Origin: Holophagaceae bacterium
GTDB lineage: Bacteria; Acidobacteriota; Holophagae; Holophagales; Holophagaceae
Assembly (NCBI GenBank): GCA_017859995.1
Contig: JAFJUR010000011.1
Coordinates: 1 to 45,547 of the forward strand
Length of the DNA stretch: 45,547 nucleotides
Direction: 5' to 3'
Position 1 is the first letter of the stretch, and each line of letters opens with the position of its first letter. The notes under the pieces are model-generated. The model searched no databases, was not told the origin of the DNA, and saw only the letters and a list, made by a program, of their open reading frames with translations. Shown here one piece after another: positions 38,090 to 45,547 of the stretch. Both the position numbers and the translations under genes were made by a program.

Positions 38090-40137
38090 ATGCTCGCCTG
38101 AGTTCCTTGCTGGTCGCAGGGGGCGTGGTCCTGGCGGGGATCCACACGGGGTCCCTCCATGCTTCGCCGTCCATGGAATCCACGGTCCGGAAGGCCATCC
38201 TTCTGGGGACCTCCCTTGAGGCCGATGGGGCCGGAGCAAAGGTCTTCCTCCGCATTCCCGGCCTGGTCTCCCAGCCCGGGGTCCAGGTCCTGTCCAGCCC
38301 CCTCCGCGTGGTGGTGGACCTGCCCGGCGTGGACCGCGGCACAGCGGTCACCCGGAAGGATCTGGCCCAGCTGAGCCATCCCCTGATCCAGAAGGCCCGC
38401 CTGGCCCAGTTTTCCACCGAGCCCAAGGCGGTCACCCGCCTTGTCCTCGAGGTGGCCCCTGGTACCCAGGTTCTGGTCGGCACCACCGCGGACGGTGTCC
38501 AGCTCCTCCTGAGCCCCGGCCAAGGAAAGGTTCAGGCCCGCCTGGATCACGCCCTCCCGGCACCTGTCCTCCCCCTGAACCTGCCGGCACCGGCACCGGT
38601 GATGGTGGCTTCGGCCCCGCAGGTCAAGGCCATGCCCGCCACCCTTGCTCCAACTGGTGTCAAACCTTTGGCGCCCCTGCCTTCCTTCGGCAGCACCTTC
38701 CAGACTTTGCCCCAGCTGGCAGCCGCCACCGCCTTGCCGGTGGCCAGTCCCGAGGCGATCCAGACGCCTGAGGCCGAGAAGCCCCACGCTGCCGCGGCCA
38801 CCCGTACGGGTGGCGGCCGGACGCTGGGTGGCGGCCTCACCAACTACACCGGTTCCAAGATCACCATCGACCTCCAGAACACCGAGATCCGCGACTTCCT
38901 CCGCATCCTGGCCGACACCGGGAAGCTGAACCTGGTCATGGACCCCGACGTGCAGGGCAACTTCGGATTCAAGTTCACCGACACCCCCTGGGACCAGGTC
39001 CTGGACGTGGTCCTGAAGAACGCCGGCCTCGGCAAGGAGATCCAGAACGGGGTCCTCCGCGTGGCCAAGGTGGACAAGCTCCAGAAGGAAGAAGAGGAGC
39101 GCAAGAAGCTGGAGGAGACCAAGGCCCTGGCCGGCGAGCTCCAGACCATCACCCGCCCGCTCTCCTACGCCAAGGTCAGCGAAGTCCAGAAGATCCTCAA
39201 GGACATGCTCACCAAGCGCGGCTCGGCCATCCTGGATGACCGCACCAATACCCTGATCATCACGGACCTGCCCCGCAACATTTCGGTCATCGACGACCTG
39301 CTCCAGACCCTGGACGTCCAGATCCAGCAGGTGCAGATCGAGGCCCGGGTGGTCGAGGCCAACAAGAACTGGCAGCGGGAATTCGGCGTCAAGTGGCCCC
39401 AGTCGAACAACGGCAGCGTGGCCATCACCAGCGGTGGCTCGACCTCTTCCACGGGCACCCCCTGGGTCGGCGCCGCGGGCACGGGCACGTTCTGGAACGG
39501 CGCGAACTTCAATGGCACCTCGTCCCCCCATCAGTCCTGGGCGGCCTGGTCCCCCGGCAAGGACGGCGCCACCTCCATCACGGCGCCCGCCGGCGAACTC
39601 TGGCTCTCCTTCCTGAGCAACCGCTTCAGCATCAACGCGGTGCTGCAGGCCCTCGAGAAGGACGGCACGCTGAAGATCGTGTCCTCCCCGAAGGTGGTCA
39701 CCCAGAACAACAAGAAGGCCACCATCCTCAGCGGCGAGAAGATCCCCTATCCCACCCAGCAGGGCGGGGCCCAGGGCGGCGCCATCACCGTGGCCTTCAT
39801 CGACGCGAACCTTCAGCTCGACGTCACGCCCCAGATCACCAATGAAGGCACCATCATCATGGATCTGAAGGTGGAGAAGGCCGAAGCGGACTTCACCCGC
39901 ACGGTCAATGGCACGCCCACCATCATCCGCAAGGCCATCGAAACCCAGGTGCTGGTGCGTGACGGCGGCACGGCGGTGCTGGGCGGCGTCTACATCACCA
40001 ACTCCTCCACGGGCCAGACTGGCGTGCCCTTCCTGTCGAAGATCCCCCTCATCGGCTTCCTCTTCCGCAACGACACCAAGGCGGAGAAGAACGTCGAGCT
40101 GCTGATCTTCATCACCCCCCGGGTCATCCGCCAATAG
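38086..40137 (+). CDS. pilQ: Type IV pilus secretin PilQ
   Basis: AMIN-like N-terminus; secretin VQIEARVVEANKNWQREFGVKW, VVTQNNKKATILSGEKIPYPT, PFLSKIPLIGFLFRNDTKAEKNVELLIFITPRVI. Confidence 0.95.
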   Translation: MNARLSSLLVAGGVVLAGIHTGSLHASPSMESTVRKAILLGTSLEADGAGAKVFLRIPGLVSQPGVQVLSSPLRVVVDLPGVDRGTAVTRKDLAQLSHPLIQKARLAQFSTEPKAVTRLVLEVAPGTQVLVGTTADGVQLLLSPGQGKVQARLDHALPAPVLPLNLPAPAPVMVASAPQVKAMPATLAPTGVKPLAPLPSFGSTFQTLPQLAAATALPVASPEAIQTPEAEKPHAAAATRTGGGRTLGGGLTNYTGSKITIDLQNTEIRDFLRILADTGKLNLVMDPDVQGNFGFKFTDTPWDQVLDVVLKNAGLGKEIQNGVLRVAKVDKLQKEEEERKKLEETKALAGELQTITRPLSYAKVSEVQKILKDMLTKRGSAILDDRTNTLIITDLPRNISVIDDLLQTLDVQIQQVQIEARVVEANKNWQREFGVKWPQSNNGSVAITSGGSTSSTGTPWVGAAGTGTFWNGANFNGTSSPHQSWAAWSPGKDGATSITAPAGELWLSFLSNRFSINAVLQALEKDGTLKIVSSPKVVTQNNKKATILSGEKIPYPTQQGGAQGGAITVAFIDANLQLDVTPQITNEGTIIMDLKVEKAEADFTRTVNGTPTIIRKAIETQVLVRDGGTAVLGGVYITNSSTGQTGVPFLSKIPLIGFLFRNDTKAEKNVELLIFITPRVIRQ

Positions 40138-40154
40138 GCAGGCCCCGGAACGTG

Positions 40155-40181
40155 AAAACGGCCCCGCGAGGGGCCGTTTTT
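40155..40181 (+). terminator. Rho-independent terminator after pilQ
   Basis: aaaacggcccc-gcga-ggggccgttttt. Confidence 0.85.
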
Positions 40182-40197
40182 CATGGGGCGGAAGGAC

Positions 40198-40398
40198 CTA
40201 CTTGGCGATGGGCAGGGTGCGGACGAGGCGCTTGCAGCTGTTGCAGAGAATGGTGAAGTTGTCCGCCTGCTCGAAGTGGTACTTGAACCCGGGATCCTCG
40301 GCGACCTTCTCCAGGTGGCCAAAGCGGTACTCGGCGATGCGCACGCTCTGGGGGGCGGTCAGATCGGCGCCGCAGTGGGTGCAGGAAATGGCGGCCAT
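40198..40398 (-). CDS. Small zinc-ribbon protein (two CxxC pairs)
   Basis: MAAISCTHCGADL...NFTILCNSCKRLVRTLPIAK, 66 aa. Confidence 0.65.
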   Translation of the reverse strand: MAAISCTHCGADLTAPQSVRIAEYRFGHLEKVAEDPGFKYHFEQADNFTILCNSCKRLVRTLPIAK

Positions 40399-40423
40399 GC
40401 TTGCTCCTCGGGAAGGCTGGGAT

Positions 40424-40576
40424 TCAGGAATGGAAGAGTTTCCAGAGCCCCCAGCTTAGCAGAGCCAGCGCGGCCAGGCCGATGAAGAGCCGCAGCAGGG
40501 CCCGGCCGATCCGATATGCGACATAGATCACGAAGAGCGCCGCCAACCCGGCGAGGATCAGCACCGGCGTGGTCAT
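40424..40576 (-). CDS. 50-aa single-pass or hairpin membrane protein (absent from supplied ORF track)
   Basis: MTTPVLILAGLAALFVIYVAYRIGRALLRLFIGLAALALLSWGLWKLFHS; ATG overlaps the upstream stop as ATGA. Confidence 0.6.
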   Translation of the reverse strand: MTTPVLILAGLAALFVIYVAYRIGRALLRLFIGLAALALLSWGLWKLFHS

Positions 40577-41433
40577 GTTCGCCTCCCGCGGAGGTCCCAG
40601 GTGTGGAATCCGCGGCGCGCCTTGCGCCCGGTGGATCCTTCCGCCACCAGGGTGCGGAGCGACTCGGGCGGCTGGAAGCGCGCCTCTCCGGCGGCGCTCA
40701 GGCCCTCGGCGATCAGCAGGCGAAGGTCCAGCCCCACCCGGTCGCTGAGCTCCAGTGGACCCACCGGATGGCCGTAGCCCAGGGTCATGAGGGCATCCAG
40801 GTCCTCGGCAGAGGCCACGCCAGCCTCAAGCAGGCGCATGGCCTCCAACCCTTGGGCCAGGGCCATGCGGGAGGCCGCGAAGCCGGGCTGATCGCGCACC
40901 TGGATGATCCGCTTTCCGAGGGCCTGGCCCAGGGCGCGGGCGCGGGTCACCCACCGGGTCCCGGTGTCCGGGGCCACGGCCATTTCCACCACGGCCATGC
41001 GGGGCACCGGCACGAAGAGGTGGAATCCCAGCAGGCGGCCGGTGAGGCCCGAGTGCTGCGCCAGCGCGGAGATGGGAAGGGAAGATGTGCCCGAGAGGAT
41101 GGTCAGGTCCGGCGAACCCCACCGACCCGCGGAGGCGAGGGCCGTGGCCTTGGCTTCCGCGTGCTCCGGCAGGGCTTCCAGCAGGTAGTCCACGCCCTCC
41201 AGGCTGGCTGCCTCAAAGGCATGAGCCGTCAGGCGGCCCTGGGCGATGCCTTCGCCCCAGCGTTTCAGGATCTCCTGTCGTCCCCTTCCGGCGTGGGCCT
41301 TGTCCCGGCCCAGCAGGCGCACCTCGAGGCCGCACTCGGCGGCCCACTGCGCGGCGGAGCGGCCCAGGACCCCCGGGCCGAGGATGGCGAGGATCCCGGT
41401 CAAGCCCGCTCTCCGCGCCCAGGAATCCGGCAT
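40573..41433 (-). CDS. 3-hydroxyacyl-CoA dehydrogenase-like protein
   Basis: ILGPGVLGRSAAQWAAECGLEVRLLGRD; GFHLFVPVPRMAVVEMAV; RDQPGFAASRM; MTLGYGHPVGPLELSDRVGLD. Confidence 0.85.
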   Translation of the reverse strand: MPDSWARRAGLTGILAILGPGVLGRSAAQWAAECGLEVRLLGRDKAHAGRGRQEILKRWGEGIAQGRLTAHAFEAASLEGVDYLLEALPEHAEAKATALASAGRWGSPDLTILSGTSSLPISALAQHSGLTGRLLGFHLFVPVPRMAVVEMAVAPDTGTRWVTRARALGQALGKRIIQVRDQPGFAASRMALAQGLEAMRLLEAGVASAEDLDALMTLGYGHPVGPLELSDRVGLDLRLLIAEGLSAAGEARFQPPESLRTLVAEGSTGRKARRGFHTWDLRGRRT

Positions 41434-42422
41434 TCCAGGTGATCCTGGCAGAGTCCCTCCCAGACCACCGCCCGGCCGGTGTTGAAGGCCTTCACGATGG
41501 AGCCCTTGCCGCCGGCCACCAGGTCCCCCGCCAGGTAGAGCCCCGGGACGTTTGAATGGAACCGGTGGTCCACCAGGGGGCGCTTCCCGTCGAGGGCGAC
41601 TCCGGCCTGCTTGAGGAAGCCGTCGGGCGTGCTGCCGCCCAGGGCGTACAGCACGTGGTGGAACCGGGCCGCGCGGCCGTCCTTGAAGGTCACCTCCACC
41701 GCGGGAGCCCCACCTGTGTCGCCCAGTGCCTGGATGTCGGCCCGGCGCCAGACCTCGACCTGGCCGGCCCGCTCCAGATCCTCGAGGATCCGGCGGTTCA
41801 CGTCATTGGCCTTGGTGAAATCCTCGCCGCGGTAGGCCAGGGTCACGGGGCGCTCCGCGTACAGGTAGGCGGCGTATTCCAGAGCTGTGTTGCCGCCCCC
41901 CACCACCAGCACGCTCTCGCCCGGAGGCAGGGCCTCGGTGAGGTCGAACCGCACCCGGCCCTTCAGGCTGGCGGGAATGGGGTAGTCGGGCTTGTTGGGC
42001 CGTCCGTACACCCCGATGGCAATGACCACGGTGCGGCTCCGATGGCGCGTCCCGTGGCTGTCGAGCACTTCGAAGCCCCCCTCGGGGAGAGCGGTGATGC
42101 TGGTGACCTCGGTGCCGCTGCGGATCTCCAGCTGGTGCTGTTGGATGAAGGCTTCCAGGGTTTCCAGCACGGTCTCGCGGGTGCCGTCCACGATGCAGAC
42201 CAGGCCCTCGCAATCCACTTCCTGGCCCAGGTAGACCTTGTCCACCCGCTTGCCCGGGGTGTACAGCTTCTCGATGGAGAAGCTGTGGCTGGGGCCCTTC
42301 TCCAGCAGCAGGATCCGCTGGATGCCCGCCTGGCGTGCCTCCACGGCGGTGGCGATGCCGGCCGGGCCCGCCCCCACGATGAGCAGGTCGAGAAGATCCG
42401 TGTCAAGGGGCCCTTCGGTCAT
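41400..42422 (-). CDS. Thioredoxin-reductase-like FAD oxidoreductase (YpdA-like)
   Basis: DLLIVGAGPAGIATAVEARQAGI; LVVGGGNTALEYAAYL; GLYLAGDLVAGGKGSIVKAFNTGR; no CxxC seen. Confidence 0.85.
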   Translation of the reverse strand: MTEGPLDTDLLDLLIVGAGPAGIATAVEARQAGIQRILLLEKGPSHSFSIEKLYTPGKRVDKVYLGQEVDCEGLVCIVDGTRETVLETLEAFIQQHQLEIRSGTEVTSITALPEGGFEVLDSHGTRHRSRTVVIAIGVYGRPNKPDYPIPASLKGRVRFDLTEALPPGESVLVVGGGNTALEYAAYLYAERPVTLAYRGEDFTKANDVNRRILEDLERAGQVEVWRRADIQALGDTGGAPAVEVTFKDGRAARFHHVLYALGGSTPDGFLKQAGVALDGKRPLVDHRFHSNVPGLYLAGDLVAGGKGSIVKAFNTGRAVVWEGLCQDHLECRIPGRGERA

Positions 42423-42510
42423 GGATTCGCGCCTCCACCCGCTATGATGAACGGAAAGGGTCTTCCGTACGTCACCGCAACCAGCCCCTCCACCCGGGCC
42501 GTCCCACCCT

Positions 42511-43431
42511 ATGTTCATCGATTACGCCGCCATCACGCATCCGGGCAAAGTCCGGAAGAACAACGAGGATGCCTACCTGCTTAGCGCGCTGGACGGCGAG
42601 GAGCCCATCATCAACGGGCCCGCCCGCGCCCTCAAGGTGGGCGATCCTGGGCTGCTGGTGGCCGTGGCCGATGGCATGGGCGGCGCCGCGGCGGGCGAGG
42701 TCGCCAGCCGCGAGGGCCTCGCGGCCGTATCGCTGTTCCTCTTCGGCCACTGGGGCCGCCTGGCGCCCGGCAGGGCCCGCGAGGCGGACCTGGTGCGGGC
42801 CCTGGAGACCGCGGTGGAGAAGGCCAGCGACGCGGTGCTGCGGTATTCCGACGACGACCGCACCGCCCGGGGCATGGGGTCCACCCTGACCGCGGCGGTC
42901 ATCTGGAACGGCTTCGCCTTCGTGGCACAGATCGGGGATTCCAGGGCCTACCTGCTCCGGCAGGGCGTCCTGCACCAGATCACGGAGGATCAGACGCTGG
43001 TGAACGACCTGGTGGCCCAGGGCAGCCTCACCCGGGAACAGGCCCGCACCCACCCGCAGCGCAACATGATCACCCAGGCCCTGGGTTCGCCCCAGCCCCT
43101 GCGGGTGGTGCTCACGCGCCTCACGCTTCGCCGGGGCGACCGCCTGCTCTGCTGCTCGGACGGCCTGCACGGCGAGGTGTCGGACGCCCGCCTCCAGAAC
43201 GTGCTCTCCCAGCAGTTCAGCCCCAAGCGCACCCTCGAGATGCTGGTGGAGGACGCCCTCGCCCACGGCGGCCGGGACAACATCACCGGCGTCATCCTCA
43301 CCCTCAACGACCCCAGCCTTCCCCTGCCCACCGAAGGGGAAGCCCCTGAGCTGATCCGGCCCGGCGCCCAGCAGGCCGGGCCGGGGCTGTGGGGCCGCTT
43401 CCGCGGACTTTTCAGAGGCGGTAATTCATGA
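42511..43431 (+). CDS. PPM/PP2C-family protein phosphatase (second paralog)
   Basis: HPGKVRKNNEDAYLL, LVAVADGMGGAAAGEVASREGL, AQIGDSRAYLL, HGGRDNITGVILTL. Confidence 0.93.
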   Translation: MFIDYAAITHPGKVRKNNEDAYLLSALDGEEPIINGPARALKVGDPGLLVAVADGMGGAAAGEVASREGLAAVSLFLFGHWGRLAPGRAREADLVRALETAVEKASDAVLRYSDDDRTARGMGSTLTAAVIWNGFAFVAQIGDSRAYLLRQGVLHQITEDQTLVNDLVAQGSLTREQARTHPQRNMITQALGSPQPLRVVLTRLTLRRGDRLLCCSDGLHGEVSDARLQNVLSQQFSPKRTLEMLVEDALAHGGRDNITGVILTLNDPSLPLPTEGEAPELIRPGAQQAGPGLWGRFRGLFRGGNS

Positions 43432-44039
43432 GCATGCTGCAGGGGACCGTGTCCCTCAAACGATTCCTCGTCCTGGGCCCCGTGCCCGACGAGAAGGACC
43501 TTCAGGCGGGCCTGGAGCAGGACCAGTTCCGCCCCTTCCAAGACGGCATGGAGGAGGAGCGCGTGGGCTGGTGCGACTGGCGCAACCCGCTGATCACGCC
43601 CCCGGATCCAAACTGGGTGAGCCAGGAGCGCTTCGCCGTTTTCGGCCTGCGCATGGACACCCGCCGGGTGCCGCCCACGCTGCTGAAGGCTCATGTGGAG
43701 CTCCGCCTGCAGAGCCTCCAGAAGGAGAAGGACCTGGCCTTCGTCGGAAAGGAGGCGCGCGTGTCGCTGGCCGACGAGGTGAAGGAGGAGCTGCTGCGGA
43801 AGGTGCTGCCCACGCCGAAGGTGATCGAGGTGGCCTGGGATCTTAAGAACGGCGTCCTCTGGACCACCGCGTCCTCCAGCAAGGCCCAGGGCGCGCTGAG
43901 CACCCTGTTCATCAAGTCGTTCGGCTGCGAGATCCACCCCCTGGCGCCCCTGGTGCTGTCGGGCCGGCTCTGCCCCGACCTCTCCGTGGAAGCGTTGATG
44001 GCATTGGATCCGCTGGATCTCGAAATCGAGGAGGCCTGA
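43428..44039 (+). CDS. RdgC-like protein, N-terminal part
   Basis: FAVFGLRMDTRRVPPTLLKAHVELRLQSLQKEKDLAFVGKEARVSLADEVKEELLRKVLPTPKVIEVAWDLKNGVLWTTASSSKAQGALSTLF resembles RdgC core; ATGA overlap with upstream gene. Confidence 0.65.
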   Translation: MSMLQGTVSLKRFLVLGPVPDEKDLQAGLEQDQFRPFQDGMEEERVGWCDWRNPLITPPDPNWVSQERFAVFGLRMDTRRVPPTLLKAHVELRLQSLQKEKDLAFVGKEARVSLADEVKEELLRKVLPTPKVIEVAWDLKNGVLWTTASSSKAQGALSTLFIKSFGCEIHPLAPLVLSGRLCPDLSVEALMALDPLDLEIEEA

Positions 44040-44040
44040 G

Positions 44041-44589
44041 GTGAAGCCTCTTGAACTCATGGAACAAGGCCGGTTTCTCGGCGAGGAATTCCTGCTGTGG
44101 CTCTGGATGCGCAGCATGACCGAAGGCGGCGCCAGCGGCGAGGAGGGCGATGGCTCCGGCTGCTTCGTCGACGACGCCATCCAGCTGACCTCCGAGCGCG
44201 GCGAGGTGAAGGAGATCTCCCTGCGCAAGGGCAATCCTTCCGAGAGCCGCGAGGCCTTCGAGTCCCTCGGACGCGGCATGCGGCCCGCGAAGGTGAAGCT
44301 GCGCATCCTCTCCGGCGACCTGGAGTGGGTGTTCACCCTCAACGCCACGACCCTCGACATGGGCACGCTCAAGCTGCCGCCCAGCACGGGAAAGGCGCCC
44401 CACGAGCGTCTCCACGACCGCATCTTCCTGCTGGAGGAGGGGGCGGGGCACCTGGAGCGACGCCTGAAGCGGTTCCTGCGGGAGCGCGCCGAGGATCCCG
44501 AAGGCCTCCAGGAAGCCCTGCGCGCCTGGGTGAAGGCCGGACGCTCCGGCGAGGTGCTGCCCGCGGGAGAGGCGCCTTGGGAGGCCTGA
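44041..44589 (+). CDS. RdgC-like C-terminal-part protein (separate ORF)
   Basis: GRFLGEEFLLWLWMRSMTEGG...AKVKLRILSGDLEWVFTLNATTLDMGTLKLP; GTG start 1 nt after preceding TGA. Confidence 0.55.
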   Translation: MKPLELMEQGRFLGEEFLLWLWMRSMTEGGASGEEGDGSGCFVDDAIQLTSERGEVKEISLRKGNPSESREAFESLGRGMRPAKVKLRILSGDLEWVFTLNATTLDMGTLKLPPSTGKAPHERLHDRIFLLEEGAGHLERRLKRFLRERAEDPEGLQEALRAWVKAGRSGEVLPAGEAPWEA

Positions 44590-45547
44590 CCCTCCTCGTC
44601 CTGCCAGCCCTCCTCGCCGCCCCGGCGGCCCAGGATCCCGCGCCGGTGCTGGCCCAGGCCCGCACGCCCGAGGGCCAGACCGCCCTGCTGCGCCTGCAGT
44701 TCCGGAGGGGGCTCAGCGCCGAGGGCAAGACCCTGCCGCGCGCCTTTCTCGCCAAGGGGGCCGACCACGCGGGCTGGGTGCCCTTCGAGCGGCTTTCGCC
44801 CGAGGGGAAGCGCTGGGCCCTGGCGGCCCTGTTTCCCGACGACCAGTGGCGGCAGGACGCCGTCCGGCACACGGTGCGGCATCCCGACGTGGAGTCGGTG
44901 TGGACCCTCGCCTCGCTCTTCACGGGGCACGGCCAGAACTACGACCGCCTCATGGCCGAGAATCCGGACCTGCCCGAGAAGCTGCGGGAGGGCGACACCT
45001 GGATCATCCCGCGGGCCCTGCTGTCCGCGGACCTGGGCGGCGCCGGCCTCGGGCCCGACCGCACCCAGCCGGAGGACGGCCTCGACGACGAGGGCCGGGT
45101 CGCGGCCTACCGCGGCATGCTGTCCTTCGGCGAGGACGCCTCGGGCCGGTACGCCGCCTACCGCATGCGGAAAGGCGAGGCCCTGTACTCCAGTGTGGTC
45201 ATCCGCTTCACGGACCGCGTGGATCCCAAGGGCGTGAACGAACTGGCGGACCGCATCGCCCGCCGCAGTGGCATCGCCGATGTGCGGGGCATCCAGCCGG
45301 GCCAGCTCATCAAGATCCCGATCAGCTTCCTGTCGGATCCCTTCCAGCCCGAGGGCAGTTCCGAGTTGGCCGAGGAGCGCGAGGTCCGCGCGGAGGTCCG
45401 CCGCACAGTGAGGGTGGAGGCGGGCCCCAAGCTGAAGGGCGTGCGCATCGTCCTCGACGCCGGCCACGGCGGCGTGGATCCGGGCGCCCGGGCCAACGGG
45501 CTGTGGGAGTCGGATTTCGTCTACGACATCGCCATGCGCGTCCGGCG
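44577..45547 (+). CDS. LysM-like + N-acetylmuramoyl-L-alanine amidase (amidase_3), truncated by window edge
   Basis: Translated from TTG 44577: LGGLTLLVLPALLAAPAAQD signal-like; RKGEALYSSVVIRF...IQPGQLIKIP; LKGVRIVLDAGHGGVDPGARANGLWESDFVYDIAMRVR. Confidence 0.85.
   Translation, partial: MGGLTLLVLPALLAAPAAQDPAPVLAQARTPEGQTALLRLQFRRGLSAEGKTLPRAFLAKGADHAGWVPFERLSPEGKRWALAALFPDDQWRQDAVRHTVRHPDVESVWTLASLFTGHGQNYDRLMAENPDLPEKLREGDTWIIPRALLSADLGGAGLGPDRTQPEDGLDDEGRVAAYRGMLSFGEDASGRYAAYRMRKGEALYSSVVIRFTDRVDPKGVNELADRIARRSGIADVRGIQPGQLIKIPISFLSDPFQPEGSSELAEEREVRAEVRRTVRVEAGPKLKGVRIVLDAGHGGVDPGARANGLWESDFVYDIAMRVR

Noticed and set aside
38008-40134. 708-aa minus-strand ORF antisense to pilQ
   Set aside because: Shadow ORF; pilQ secretin motifs on the plus strand are unambiguous
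35380-40137. pilMNOPQ as a possible novel secretion system
   Set aside because: Canonical type IV pilus alignment-complex/secretin order with expected motifs; nothing unusual seen
42451-42468. Inverted repeat ACGGAA-AGGGTC-TTCCGT in the divergent promoter region of the YpdA-like and PPM genes
   Set aside because: Only 6-bp arms; could arise by chance, no recognised operator
42990-45467. 825-aa minus-strand ORF across PPM, RdgC-like and amidase genes
   Set aside because: Crosses several well-supported plus-strand genes; no domains recognised
1-45547. CRISPR arrays, tRNA/rRNA genes, transposases, integrases or prophage genes
   Set aside because: Looked for regularly spaced repeats, tRNA-like cloverleaf/CCA ends and mobile-element proteins in the ORF list; none recognised, though a tRNAscan/Rfam run would be decisive

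Overview
This is a gene-dense, high-GC bacterial chromosomal window. The gene content (fabZ/lpxA, PilMNOPQ secretin, futalosine-pathway MqnA) indicates a diderm; an Acidobacteriota/Holophagae-like host is my inference only. In order, it contains: branched-chain amino acid ABC ATPases plus a CBS protein; an MFS/POT transporter; a secreted DPP-IV-like S9 peptidase; a Cache methyl-accepting chemotaxis protein; a split membrane-sensor/histidine kinase pair; PepQ and MqnA; a four-gene alkylation-repair cluster; SpeD/SpeH and a RumA-type methyltransferase; a GAF/HD-GYP protein; fabZ-lpxA-era; a carbonic anhydrase; a LolD-like ATPase; an acyltransferase/carrier/acyl-ACP-ligase fusion; a thiolase; a YdcF-like protein; a large secreted PHP-like protein; dnaB; a 2-oxoacid dehydrogenase E2; GatA; a J-domain/TPR protein with a PPM phosphatase; pilMNOPQ; a small redox/HCDH operon with two unannotated-size proteins; and a second PPM phosphatase followed by an apparently split RdgC and a LysM/amidase_3 protein. 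The best leads are: (1) an alkylation-repair cluster with three MGMT-fold paralogs, one of which has lost both the catalytic Cys (PCHR->PAHR) and the Arg finger; (2) a large secreted protein that looks like a PHP metallohydrolase with its metal motifs degraded; (3) an acyltransferase/AMP-ligase fusion whose internal carrier domain lacks the phosphopantetheine Ser; (4) a dnaB whose N-terminal domain is disrupted by a frameshift/deletion; (5) a 37-bp duplicated 3' end of the E2 gene flanking a hairpin; (6) a two-gene RdgC. No CRISPR, rRNA, tRNA, prophage or transposase was recognised. All homology calls are from memory of motifs; no search was run.
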